From Nitrospinaceae bacterium (GTDB lineage: Bacteria; Nitrospinota; Nitrospinia; Nitrospinales; VA-1): 48,266 bases of DNA. Position numbers and translations under genes: made by a program. Below the pieces are notes generated by a model. It worked only from the letters and a program-made list of their open reading frames with translations, was not told the DNA's origin and searched no databases. This document shows positions 24,363 to 32,516 of this stretch, piece after piece. Every line of letters begins with the position of its first letter. The first letter of the stretch is position 1. Location: contig JAJDAZ010000045.1 in the NCBI GenBank assembly GCA_029261595.1, positions 1 through 48,266 of the forward strand, given 5' to 3'.

Positions 24363-26132
24363 TCAGTAGGTTATGATTCCGTTGACATAAACTGTGCCGT
24401 AACTTCTGTCAGACGGATCCGGACCTCTGAAAACCGGAAGGCCATATAAAAGTGAAAAACTTGCGGAGAGTTCATTCGATTTGGATTTGGGAACGTTGAT
24501 CCGGAATCCCCCGCCGGCGCCACTGAGAGATTTATCTTTTTCCCCTGGCTGCTTATCCAAAACTAACACTCTGGCGTGGTCCAAAAAAAAGACAAAGGAC
24601 ATGACCTGATCGAGGGTTAGTTTTCCCGATCCTATTTTGGATTTGTAGGGAACAGGGAGAACGTATTCCAGGGAAAAGACATAACCGTTATCCCCGGAAA
24701 ACTCGGCGAGGGGGTAGCCTCGAACGGTGCCAAAACCCCCAATGGAAATTTGATCGGGCGAAAGAACGCGATCGCTGGCCACTTGCCCCTCAGCTTTCAT
24801 GAAGAAATAACTGTTCAACACATTGGTGCCCTGGTAACGCGCCACATCAGCTGTCACGACGGTGCCGTTTCCGCGGCCCCGAGCCCTGGAATCCAGCACT
24901 CCGTTAAGACTCCCTTCGGTAAAGCCGAATTGCGATCGAATGTTAAAATATGTATTCCCCCGGTATGAATCCGAAACGTTCCCTCCAAGCCCAATATAAA
25001 AATCCCCGAGTCTGTCATCACTGGTGGTCGTATCCGCCGTGGGAACGAACTGCCGGTTTTGGTAGTTTCTGAATTCCAGCCCCCCATTGGCGGATATCCG
25101 GGTGGTTCGATTGCGCTTCAGGACTTGATTGACTCCGATATCGTAAATTAAAGCGGAACCCCCGGCTTCCAGAGCGGCTACCGATCTTCCCAGTCTGAAT
25201 TCGGAATAAGTGAATGAGCCTCTTATCGAAGTCCCATGGTTTCCAACGGGTATGCTATAAGTCGGCTGGATAAAATGCTGTTTGGCATCGGATTCCACGA
25301 TCCGAACAGAAAATTGATCGCCCAGTTTAAAAAGACTGCCTACCGTGGCGCTCAAACCGAATCTATTTTTACCAGTGAATCTGGAACCAAAATTATCGCC
25401 ATCAAATGAAATTTGATAAGGCCGCGATTCGGTAACCTCCAGAACCAGATCCGATGTTCCCGGCAATTCCCCGGGTTTTAATACGGAACGGACCTGAACC
25501 CCCAAAAGATCGTTCAGTTCCAGAAGAATGCGCTCCAGGGTCTGTTCCTTTAGAACCTCCTCTTCTCTCAGACTTTCCAGGCGTTTAACAAAATCATCGC
25601 TTTTGAGTCTTTTGGTTCCCCGGACGTTTATGGCCCCCACTTTTCCTTCGACCACTTTCAACTGGACCACGCCATCCTTGATTTCCTGTTCGGGAATGAA
25701 AGCGCGGGTGAGAATATAGCCTTCCGAATTATAAAACGAGGTCACCTCCTGGGCGTACAAGGCCAAAACCCCCAGGGTCATTTCAAGCCCGCCATTGATT
25801 TCCACCAAAGGCGCCAGGGTTTCATCATCGAACAGGGAGTTGCCTGCTATTTCTATCCGTCTGACAAAGAAGGAAGGGCCCGCGCCAGCATCGATGAGTT
25901 TACGGCTGTCTTTAATGGTGATATTGGGTATTTCACCTTCGGCGGGGATAAGGACCTTGGGCTGGCTTTTGCGGAGGGACTTTTCGACCACCCCGGATTG
26001 TCCGGAAGAGGGAACCTGAGCAATGGCCATCGAGGGCAAAATCAATGCGCCCAAAGCAAAGCACTTGAGGATAAAAAAGCATCCCCCTAACTTCCACTCA
26101 GGACGAGCCAATGCAAAGATTCTATATTTCAT
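24363..26132 (-). CDS. TpsB outer-membrane transporter (ShlB/FhaC/HecB family)
   Basis: The 589-aa product has a long N-terminal signal region (about 39 residues ending MAIAQ). POTRA domains follow at about residues 88-165 (FFVRRIEIAGNSLFDDETL start, then EGYILTRAFIPEQEI) and 166-240 (INVRGTKRLKSDDF). A 16-strand-type barrel follows. It carries the family's VRGY motif (GTVRGYPLAEF, about residue 470), which lies in the loop folding into the pore, and ends in an aromatic C-terminus (NGIITY). It would translocate the giant exoprotein encoded downstream on the same strand. I chose the ATG at 26132; an in-frame TTG two codons upstream would extend it slightly. Length is normal for the family. Confidence 0.93.
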   Translation of the reverse strand: MKYRIFALARPEWKLGGCFFILKCFALGALILPSMAIAQVPSSGQSGVVEKSLRKSQPKVLIPAEGEIPNITIKDSRKLIDAGAGPSFFVRRIEIAGNSLFDDETLAPLVEINGGLEMTLGVLALYAQEVTSFYNSEGYILTRAFIPEQEIKDGVVQLKVVEGKVGAINVRGTKRLKSDDFVKRLESLREEEVLKEQTLERILLELNDLLGVQVRSVLKPGELPGTSDLVLEVTESRPYQISFDGDNFGSRFTGKNRFGLSATVGSLFKLGDQFSVRIVESDAKQHFIQPTYSIPVGNHGTSIRGSFTYSEFRLGRSVAALEAGGSALIYDIGVNQVLKRNRTTRISANGGLEFRNYQNRQFVPTADTTTSDDRLGDFYIGLGGNVSDSYRGNTYFNIRSQFGFTEGSLNGVLDSRARGRGNGTVVTADVARYQGTNVLNSYFFMKAEGQVASDRVLSPDQISIGGFGTVRGYPLAEFSGDNGYVFSLEYVLPVPYKSKIGSGKLTLDQVMSFVFFLDHARVLVLDKQPGEKDKSLSGAGGGFRINVPKSKSNELSASFSLLYGLPVFRGPDPSDRSYGTVYVNGIITY

Positions 26133-26592
26133 AACCAAGTTAATGATAACTCATGAAGTCAGTCAATCCGGGCTTTTACTTAAGGCAGGGAATACAAGTA
26201 AGTAATTCCCATGATTTTAGCATAATTATCAATATTTTGAAATAATCTTACTACCCGGTTAATTCAGGCGGCTTTCCAGACCTCATTCCCGGTCGGAAAT
26301 TTTGACCTGCCCTGTTGAATTTCCAGATTTAATTTATAGAGAAAACCCGTTTCAATTTATGAAACAGAAATCATACCCTGAAAGGGGATTTTTTCGGAGG
26401 CCATGTCCGATCACCCGAAATGACAGGACCCTGAAAAAAATACCTGGAAGCGAGCCACCACGTCCTACAATTTATCGGCGGTATAATACAATAATTGAAA
26501 ATAATATTCAATTTTGGGGTTGAACCCGGATTTTGAGGAAGGTTTCCTGGGGAAATGGATGCTGTTAAGGCGAAGCAGGGTGGGGAAAACGG
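26133..26592. other. Gap between tpsB and the small lipoprotein gene
   Basis: About 450 bp without a supportable gene. A 73-codon plus-strand frame at 26302-26523 has no start context or recognisable sequence. Apart from the hairpin at 26586-26613 I see nothing distinctive. Confidence 0.5.
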
Positions 26593-26613
26593 TTATTTCA
26601 TTGAAACCGTTTT
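26586..26613 (-). terminator. Candidate terminator overlapping the end of the small lipoprotein gene
   Basis: On the minus strand AAAACGGTT and AACCGTTTT form a 9-bp stem around a 10-nt loop containing the gene's last codons and its stop. The T-tract is part of the stem rather than beyond it, so efficiency is uncertain. Confidence 0.4.
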
Positions 26614-26886
26614 AGGATGGTAATGACCTTCAACGATATGTTTGAATTCATGCATGACCACGGGCATGCTTTTGATGGACCACATTTCTTTGGTGCGGAA
26701 ATTCACAAACCCCTGCACTGAACGGGAACAGTTTAAGGAGCACACCTTCTGGTATTCGGAGTTGACCTTTTTGGCACCAGTGATATTTATTGCGTATTCT
26801 CCCACCTGAAATGTTTGCAGGGACGAGTCCATGCTGGCGCAGGAGGTTAAAAACAATAAAATTATTATCGGGATCGCTTTTGCCAT
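26593..26886 (-). CDS. Small lipoprotein with an HExxH motif
   Basis: The 97-aa product starts with a short hydrophobic signal and a lipobox LTSC (lipidated Cys16). It contains two close cysteines (C49, C53) and, near the C-terminus, VVMHEFKHIVEG with an HExxH motif (H79, E80, H83) followed by HYH. HExxH is the zinc-binding helix of many metallopeptidases, and small periplasmic proteins use the same VxxHExxH arrangement. The protein is very short for a catalytic peptidase, so a degenerate or minimal metalloprotein is equally possible. It stands alone: the nearest gene on this strand is tpsB's start region upstream of a 460-bp gap. I do not recognise a named family. Confidence 0.7.
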   Translation of the reverse strand: MAKAIPIIILLFLTSCASMDSSLQTFQVGEYAINITGAKKVNSEYQKVCSLNCSRSVQGFVNFRTKEMWSIKSMPVVMHEFKHIVEGHYHPKTVSMK

Positions 26887-27437
26887 AAATAACTAAAAAT
26901 CCGTGTATCGCTCAGAGGAAACAAACCCTTTTCCCGTTAACCGGGATCCGGAAATAATCTTGAGCCCAAAAAGGCCCTCAATGGGACAATGGCCGAACAC
27001 CTTGAAAAAACGCCTGTATTTAAAATCGAGACGCCTTTGAAATCAGCCTGCTGAAAGACTGTTCCTGAATGATTTATTCCTGACCATAAAGAGCAATTTG
27101 CTTGCCAAATACCCGCCCTTAAAGGTTTTCCCAATTAAGCCCGGTTTTTCAAATTATTCTGGAATTGCCGTCTGGCACGGGTTTTTCGCGGGTGATAATT
27201 TTTTAGACACCCTGCGCACAACCGTTCTAAAGCGGTTAGGACCAACAGGATTTGAAGAGAGACAGAGAAGGCGGAAAGCGCCGTTGGAGGAGTTTTGGGA
27301 TATTTGGGTGAATGTAACTCTGAAGCTGGGGAAATCCTGGTATTCAGCGTGAGAATACCAGAGGAAGGACTTTCAGGGAGAAAGACAGGCACCCTGCTTT
27401 CCTGCAGGACCCTGCGGAGGAAGAGACTTATCAGTGA
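26887..27437. other. 551-bp gap between lipoprotein and kinase genes
   Basis: Several short overlapping ORFs occur on both strands, but none has a good ribosome-binding site or recognisable sequence. A 9-bp hairpin lies at 27337-27361. Nothing else is identifiable. Confidence 0.5.
27337..27361 (-). terminator. Hairpin downstream of the first cNMP-kinase gene
   Basis: CTGGTATTC (27337-27345) and GAATACCAG (27353-27361) make a perfect 9-bp stem with a 7-nt loop, about 75 bp past the kinase stop codon. There is no U-tract, so it may be a 3'-end stabiliser rather than an intrinsic terminator. Confidence 0.4.
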
Positions 27438-28643
27438 CTACATGCCGTGGCCGAGAGAAAAGTGGAATTCCGCCCCTTTTCCTTCTTCGGACTCGAAATA
27501 TATTTTTCCGTGGTGATGATCCTCGATGATTTCCCGGCACGACATCAATCCGAATCCGTAACCATCGGGCCTAGTGGTGATGCTTTCTTTGAGCAATAAA
27601 GATTTTATATCCTCAGGAATGCCGTTGCCATAATCCTTGACACTGATTAGAGCGGTTCCATCAACTTCTTTGACATGGATATCGATTTGACCGTCCTTTT
27701 TCGTAACGTAACCTGCGTTGATTATCAGGTTTTGCAATACCCTCTTGATATCGAGATAATTGAAAAACCCCTTTTTGGGATTCCCATCAACATGGATTTT
27801 GATTTTTTTCCCTTGCAAAATTTTATGGCAGGCAAGCTCTTCCACTGTTTCTTCAATCAACGGCAAAAAATCTAATTCTGCCCGATGATACTCGGTTTTG
27901 GCTTTCTTAACGCAGGCGAGGCTTTGATCCACCAGGGTCACCACATTGTTCTTGACCGAGAGCATGGTATCGAAACTTTTTTTAACCTTTTCCCAGCCGT
28001 TCCTTGCTTTGTGATAATCCTTGGTTCCGCGCAGGGAGTTGCATATTTCCGTCAATAAAATTTCAGCGATCCCAAGGGGGATCAAACAATTCCTCATATC
28101 GTGAGTGAAATTACTTATCTTTTGCATGTCGTTTGCGATCATATCCAAATCGTTGCGAATGCGCAGGGTGGATACTTTCATCATTTCCATTAAAGCGTCC
28201 GAATTGGTCGCAATGTATTCCCGGAACAATTTTTCGGAAATTTCCATGACCAACGCTTCACTCAATGCCGTCGCGGTGGCTGACCGGGGTTGAGAATCCA
28301 CCAGAGCCATCTCTCCCAGATATTCCCCTGCGCCCAAAACAGCGATCCTCTTTTTGGCGGTTATTCCCTTACATATCACAATGCAGCCGGACATTATGAT
28401 ATACATCTTTTTTTCCAGGTAGCCTTCTTTAAACAGGACCTGATCTTTAGCCAGATAAACGTCCTTGCTTTTTTCAGCGATCAAATCCACCACATCCGAG
28501 GGCAAGGCTCCGAACAGATCGATCTTCCTCAAAAATTCCCGCTTCAATAAGCCGATTTTTTCGGAGGATTCCATGGCATTAAGGTCTTCCGTCAATTCAG
28601 GCTCCTCATTCTTTTTATTATCTTCGGAGTTATTATCGGACAT
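27438..28643 (-). CDS. Cyclic-nucleotide-binding-domain histidine kinase (paralogue 1)
   Basis: The 401-aa soluble protein has a cNMP-binding domain at about residues 35-150, with the phosphate-binding cassette GEYLGEMALVDSQPRSA and its conserved Arg (R120). A four-helix dimerisation segment follows with an H-box FTHDMRNCLIPLG (H181, the likely phosphoacceptor). An HATPase_c domain ends it: N-box LQNLIINA, G1 DYGNGIPED, G2 GYGFGLMSCREIIE. It has no transmembrane segment, so it should sense an internal ligand, probably a cyclic nucleotide. A strong Shine-Dalgarno (GGGAGGG) precedes the ATG. It lies 86 bp downstream of a paralogue and was probably made by tandem duplication. No response regulator directly adjoins it. 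Confidence 0.88.
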   Translation of the reverse strand: MSDNNSEDNKKNEEPELTEDLNAMESSEKIGLLKREFLRKIDLFGALPSDVVDLIAEKSKDVYLAKDQVLFKEGYLEKKMYIIMSGCIVICKGITAKKRIAVLGAGEYLGEMALVDSQPRSATATALSEALVMEISEKLFREYIATNSDALMEMMKVSTLRIRNDLDMIANDMQKISNFTHDMRNCLIPLGIAEILLTEICNSLRGTKDYHKARNGWEKVKKSFDTMLSVKNNVVTLVDQSLACVKKAKTEYHRAELDFLPLIEETVEELACHKILQGKKIKIHVDGNPKKGFFNYLDIKRVLQNLIINAGYVTKKDGQIDIHVKEVDGTALISVKDYGNGIPEDIKSLLLKESITTRPDGYGFGLMSCREIIEDHHHGKIYFESEEGKGAEFHFSLGHGM

Positions 28644-28729
28644 TTGTCCCTCCCATCACAAACAATCCCAACCTTAAAACAGGGTAAGCCGGCGAATGGA
28701 TTAAATTATCATCCGGGGTGCGGATGGAA

Positions 28730-29929
28730 TTATTGCGGATGAGGAATGGTAAAGAAAAATGTTGTTCCCTCGCCCCATTCGGATTCAAACCAGATTTTTC
28801 CGTGATGATCCTTCTCGATGATTTCTCGGCATGACATCAACCCAAAGCCATTGCCATCGGATTTTGAGGTGTAAATTTCCTTTAACAGAAAAGGTTTGAT
28901 TTCATCCTTGATTCCGCATCCATAATCCTTGACGCTGAATTGCACCCCATCATTGCGATCTTTAATATTGATCTCAATTTTCCCGTTTTTTTCCGTGACA
29001 TAACCCGCATTGATGATCAGGTTTTGCAGGACTCTTTTAATATCAAGATAATTGAAGTAACCCTTGCGTATTTCGGCTTCAACATTCATCACGACTTCTT
29101 TATTTTTCAAATTTTTATGACAGGACACCTCGTCCACCGTTTCCTCAACCAGGGCACCGATGTCAAATTCTTCCTTAACATGCTCGGTCTTGGCTTTTTT
29201 CACGCAGGCAAGGCACTGGTCAATTAAAACCAGTAGGTTGTTCCTCACCGAAACCAGTTTATCAACGCCCTTTTTCACTTGTGCCAGGCCCTCGCGCTCC
29301 TTGTGATGTTCCTCGGTTCCACGCAGGGTATTCACCATTTCATTCAAAAGAACTTCCGTGATGCCCAACGGAACCAGGCAGTTGCGCATGTCATGGGTAA
29401 AATTACTCATTCTTTGCATGTCATTGGTCATCGACTCTAAATCGCTGCGAAGGCGACCTGAAAATACTTTCATCATTTCAAACAAGGCTTTTGAATTTTC
29501 CGAAATATATTTGCTGAACAAATCCGGAGGAATCTCCATCAGTAAAGCATTGTCCACTGCTTTGGCGGAGGCTGAACGGGACTTGCTGTCGACCAACGGC
29601 ATCTCTCCCAGATATTCTCCCTGGCCCAGAGTGGTGATCTTTTTGCCTCCCTTGAAAATCATGATCTGGCCGGAAAGGATGACATACATGATTTTTCCCA
29701 TCTCCCCTTCCTCGAAAAGAACATCCCCCTCCTTCAGGTAAATATCCCGGCTGCTGTTAACAATCAATTTCATTGTAGCTAAGGAAAGGGGGCTGAATAA
29801 GTCAATCCTTCGCAACAATTCCAGCTTCAACATCAGGAGTTTCGCGTCAGAACTGGGAAGACTGTTATTCAATTCAGTCTTATTGTCAGTCTTATTTTTA
29901 CTGATGTCCTTTTCGATGCCGGTTTCCAT
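28730..29929 (-). CDS. Cyclic-nucleotide-binding-domain histidine kinase (paralogue 2)
   Basis: The 399-aa product is collinear with its downstream neighbour. A cNMP-binding domain (GEYLGEMPLVDSKSRSA, R118) is followed by the H-box FTHDMRNCLVPLG (H179) and an HATPase_c domain with LQNLIINA, DYGCGIKDE and GFGLMSCREIIE. The N-terminal 25 residues are polar and differ from the paralogue. It is also cytosolic and lacks a receiver domain. A GGAGGG Shine-Dalgarno lies about 14 nt before the ATG. The two genes are probably co-transcribed, and heterodimers are conceivable because the dimerisation region is strongly conserved. The ligand (cAMP, cGMP or other) cannot be told from the sequence. Confidence 0.88.
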   Translation of the reverse strand: METGIEKDISKNKTDNKTELNNSLPSSDAKLLMLKLELLRRIDLFSPLSLATMKLIVNSSRDIYLKEGDVLFEEGEMGKIMYVILSGQIMIFKGGKKITTLGQGEYLGEMPLVDSKSRSASAKAVDNALLMEIPPDLFSKYISENSKALFEMMKVFSGRLRSDLESMTNDMQRMSNFTHDMRNCLVPLGITEVLLNEMVNTLRGTEEHHKEREGLAQVKKGVDKLVSVRNNLLVLIDQCLACVKKAKTEHVKEEFDIGALVEETVDEVSCHKNLKNKEVVMNVEAEIRKGYFNYLDIKRVLQNLIINAGYVTEKNGKIEINIKDRNDGVQFSVKDYGCGIKDEIKPFLLKEIYTSKSDGNGFGLMSCREIIEKDHHGKIWFESEWGEGTTFFFTIPHPQ

Positions 29930-30416
29930 TCTAGCTACCCTCCAAAGGATTTATCTCGCATATAGGCTTTGGGCAAAAATAAAAAGCAACCTCAGATTCA
30001 ACATGACGATACATAACACGCAATTTTTGTCAAGACCGGACAACATAATAGCAGAAATTATTTTTTTTCCAATAGGTTATGGATATCAAACGCCCATGAT
30101 AAAGGGCTCGAACAATTGATATTTATTGGCTTTTGCAATCACCTATTCCTGTAATTTGAGGAATCAGGAATTGAAAAACCAAACGACCGATGAATACAAA
30201 TATTAGCAACTGGGGATTTTTCAAAGTTTTTCACGTTCCGTCTTCCGCAGGGTCGATAGCAACCCGGCGGTTTTTTTAAAGCCATTGAGTTGTTAATATT
30301 TTGGATGTCCGGATGGTAATATAGGAATCTCGAAGCCTTATGCCGAAACCCTGTAAGGGATTTTTATTTATGCTAGAGTTCCGACTTTCTCATCCAAACC
30401 TTGGAAGTTTGCCAAC
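29930..30416. other. Divergent intergenic region between kinase and formyltransferase genes
   Basis: This 487-bp AT-rich region separates a minus-strand kinase from the plus-strand formyltransferase. It should hold both promoters. I found no convincing paired -35/-10 boxes, operator or small gene. Confidence 0.4.
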
Positions 30417-31220
30417 GTGACTGCAACCAGACCAGTTTCTGATGAACGGGATAGAATCCTGGTCATCACCGGGGAAGATTTACGTCATCAATATTTTGTC
30501 AATCAGTTGAATGCCCGTTTTCCTTTGGTCGGTGTGATGATGGAAGCCGCTGACTACCCGGAACCCACGGCCCAATCCGCCGAAGAAAAAATGGCCTGGA
30601 ACTGGTTTTTTGACCGCCGTAACACATTCGAGGAACAGGCGTTTGGACCGGAGAATCGGACTCCAACCCGGAACAATCCCGCCCTTGCCTCCATCCCCCA
30701 GGGAACACTGAATGCTCCTCAAACGCTGAAAGTAATCCAGAATTTTCGCCCCGGATTCATCGCTGTATTCGGGACCGGATTGCTGGATCGACAACTCCTG
30801 CGGCTTTATCCTCGCCGGATATTCAACCTTCATATTGGATTACCCGGTCATTACAGGGGTTCTGCCTGCAATTTCTGGCCAGTTCACGATAACCAGCTGG
30901 ACAAACTGGGCGCATCGGTCCATTTGACCGACCCCGGCATTGACAAGGGTGAAATCGCCGCTCAGTCTACAATCGAATTTCGCGAGGATGACGATGAACA
31001 AACTCTGGCAGGCAGAGTGATCACTACGGGAATTGAATTGATGATTTCCACAATTCAACATTGGAAGGGTGAAACGTTGAGTTTCACCCCTTCTGACAAA
31101 ATTGGCAAACTTTGTTTAAGGAAGGATTTTACGCCGGGCGCTGTTTTGCGGGTTCGGCGGATGGTTGAATCGGGGGAGTTGAAACGTCAACTCGCCCTCA
31201 TTCCGGGCAGGATCTTATAA
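30417..31220 (+). CDS. Stand-alone formyltransferase-family protein
   Basis: The 267-aa product starts at a GTG. An upstream ATG at 30370 is in another frame and stops after 16 codons, just across this start. The formyltransferase N-terminal Rossmann-like domain is visible from RILVITGEDLRHQYF. The catalytic set is present: FNLHIG (N137, H139), GHYRGSACNFW, and DPGIDKGEI (D176), the Asn-His-Asp triad of methionyl-tRNA formyltransferase and sugar formyltransferases with matching spacing. It lacks the usual C-terminal tRNA-binding OB domain, so it is not a standard Fmt. The acceptor is unknown; a sugar nucleotide or a small amine is plausible. It would use 10-formyl-tetrahydrofolate. No biosynthetic cluster surrounds it. 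Confidence 0.85.
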   Translation: MTATRPVSDERDRILVITGEDLRHQYFVNQLNARFPLVGVMMEAADYPEPTAQSAEEKMAWNWFFDRRNTFEEQAFGPENRTPTRNNPALASIPQGTLNAPQTLKVIQNFRPGFIAVFGTGLLDRQLLRLYPRRIFNLHIGLPGHYRGSACNFWPVHDNQLDKLGASVHLTDPGIDKGEIAAQSTIEFREDDDEQTLAGRVITTGIELMISTIQHWKGETLSFTPSDKIGKLCLRKDFTPGAVLRVRRMVESGELKRQLALIPGRIL

Positions 31221-31277
31221 GGACCAGCAAAGAATTGTGTGAATCTATGATAAGCAGGAAAACTTTTCCAGAGCCTC

Positions 31278-32303
31278 TCAATTACGGACCAGGCGAATAC
31301 TTAGGGTCGGGTGATTGTAATTTTTCAAGCTCGTCTTACTGTATCCGCTCACAAAAAAGAAATAGCGGGCGGATTTCAACCCCATTTGCTCGTTGGACCA
31401 GAACCCGTAACCGCCACCGCTTTCGAAGGCCTGGGGATTACCCAAAGCAAATCCCGGTTTTTGATCATAGGCCATTTGTTTTCCTTCTATATTAAAGATG
31501 GCTTCAAACTCCTGGATGGTGGGAAGCCGCCAATCTGAATAACCTCCATATTTCTCCAGATTTATTTTTTTAACCCACTCGTTGGCCTCTTCCCAGGAGT
31601 TTGGCTGCCGCCTTTCCAGTATTCTAAAATCACGGGTCATCCACATTAAATCCGTTCTCGTATCCAACGCGGTCCCATTGGTGTATTTGACCCATTCTCC
31701 CATTTGGACGCTGGTATCGTCCATCACCCTATTTTTGGCCCAGCTCGTATAGCCTTCAAACATTCCAAAGACCACAACCAAAGCAATCATGGCCATCACC
31801 ATTTGCCTTTTTATTTTATTTAATCCCTCAATGGTCGAACCCAATTGGGCGGTTTCGTTTTCGTGCTCGGTTTTTTCAGTGGCAAGTTGGGCATGCTCTA
31901 ATTTCTGAGCATTTAATTTTAAAATTCTTTCATTTTCCTCAACGCCTGCCTGAAGGGTCCGGATGACTACTTTGTAGTCCAGAGGTTTTTTCAGGAACCG
32001 AAACACTTCCCCGGTATTGACCACGTCCTCGATCAACTGAGAATCATAATGCCCGGTCATCAAGATCCTCACCGTATCCGGCTCCATCGATTTGAGTTTG
32101 GTTAAAAATTCCGTCCCCCGCATCGTGTCCAGCTTGTTGTCAGTCACCACAACAGCAATGGGGCCTTTTTCACTTATAGTGTCAAAAGCCTCCTCAACGT
32201 TATGGGCAAAGAACAGATCATAGTCTTCCGGAGCCAGTAATTTTTTAGCGGTGGAAAGGACTTTTTGTTCGGCATCGACCAGCAGGACTTTTTTCTTCGA
32301 CAT
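31278..32303 (-). CDS. REC-coiled coil-TM-DUF1566 fusion protein
   Basis: The 341-aa product begins with a receiver domain (residues 5-125: VLLVDAEQ, phosphoacceptor Asp55 in VVVTDNKLD, MTGH, and Lys in FLKKPLDY). A charged coiled coil (about 115-165) leads to one transmembrane helix (about 167-187). A C-terminal DUF1566 (Lcl-type) domain follows: GTALDTRTDLMWM, then WEEANEWVKKINLEKYGG and DWRLPTIQEF, ending SIRLVRN. The receiver would be cytosolic and DUF1566 periplasmic, an unusual arrangement that links phosphorylation to an extracytoplasmic domain. It follows the hybrid kinase gene by 213 bp on the same strand and converges on the formyltransferase. The Shine-Dalgarno is AGGAAAGAG. Confidence 0.87.
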   Translation of the reverse strand: MSKKKVLLVDAEQKVLSTAKKLLAPEDYDLFFAHNVEEAFDTISEKGPIAVVVTDNKLDTMRGTEFLTKLKSMEPDTVRILMTGHYDSQLIEDVVNTGEVFRFLKKPLDYKVVIRTLQAGVEENERILKLNAQKLEHAQLATEKTEHENETAQLGSTIEGLNKIKRQMVMAMIALVVVFGMFEGYTSWAKNRVMDDTSVQMGEWVKYTNGTALDTRTDLMWMTRDFRILERRQPNSWEEANEWVKKINLEKYGGYSDWRLPTIQEFEAIFNIEGKQMAYDQKPGFALGNPQAFESGGGYGFWSNEQMGLKSARYFFFVSGYSKTSLKNYNHPTLSIRLVRN

Positions 32304-32516
32304 GACTTCACTCTTTCCTGAAAATATTAGAGTTAACGGGTATATAAATTATGTTAAACTCACCCGCCCTCTTTGTAAAGACATAAGTCCTTATAAACCA
32401 ATAAGATAATAGACTTTCCCTTGAAAAACCGGGCCTTGGATAAAAGCGCCACTGAGCCAGGGTTCAGGGGATAAAAAAGGAAGGAAAGATGCCAAAAATA
32501 AGCATCGGCGGGGTAT

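Noticed and set aside
26593..26886. Metzincin-type HExxHxxGxxH motif in the small lipoprotein
   Set aside because: The Gly is one position too late and the next histidines do not fit the spacing, so only the generic HExxH is claimed.
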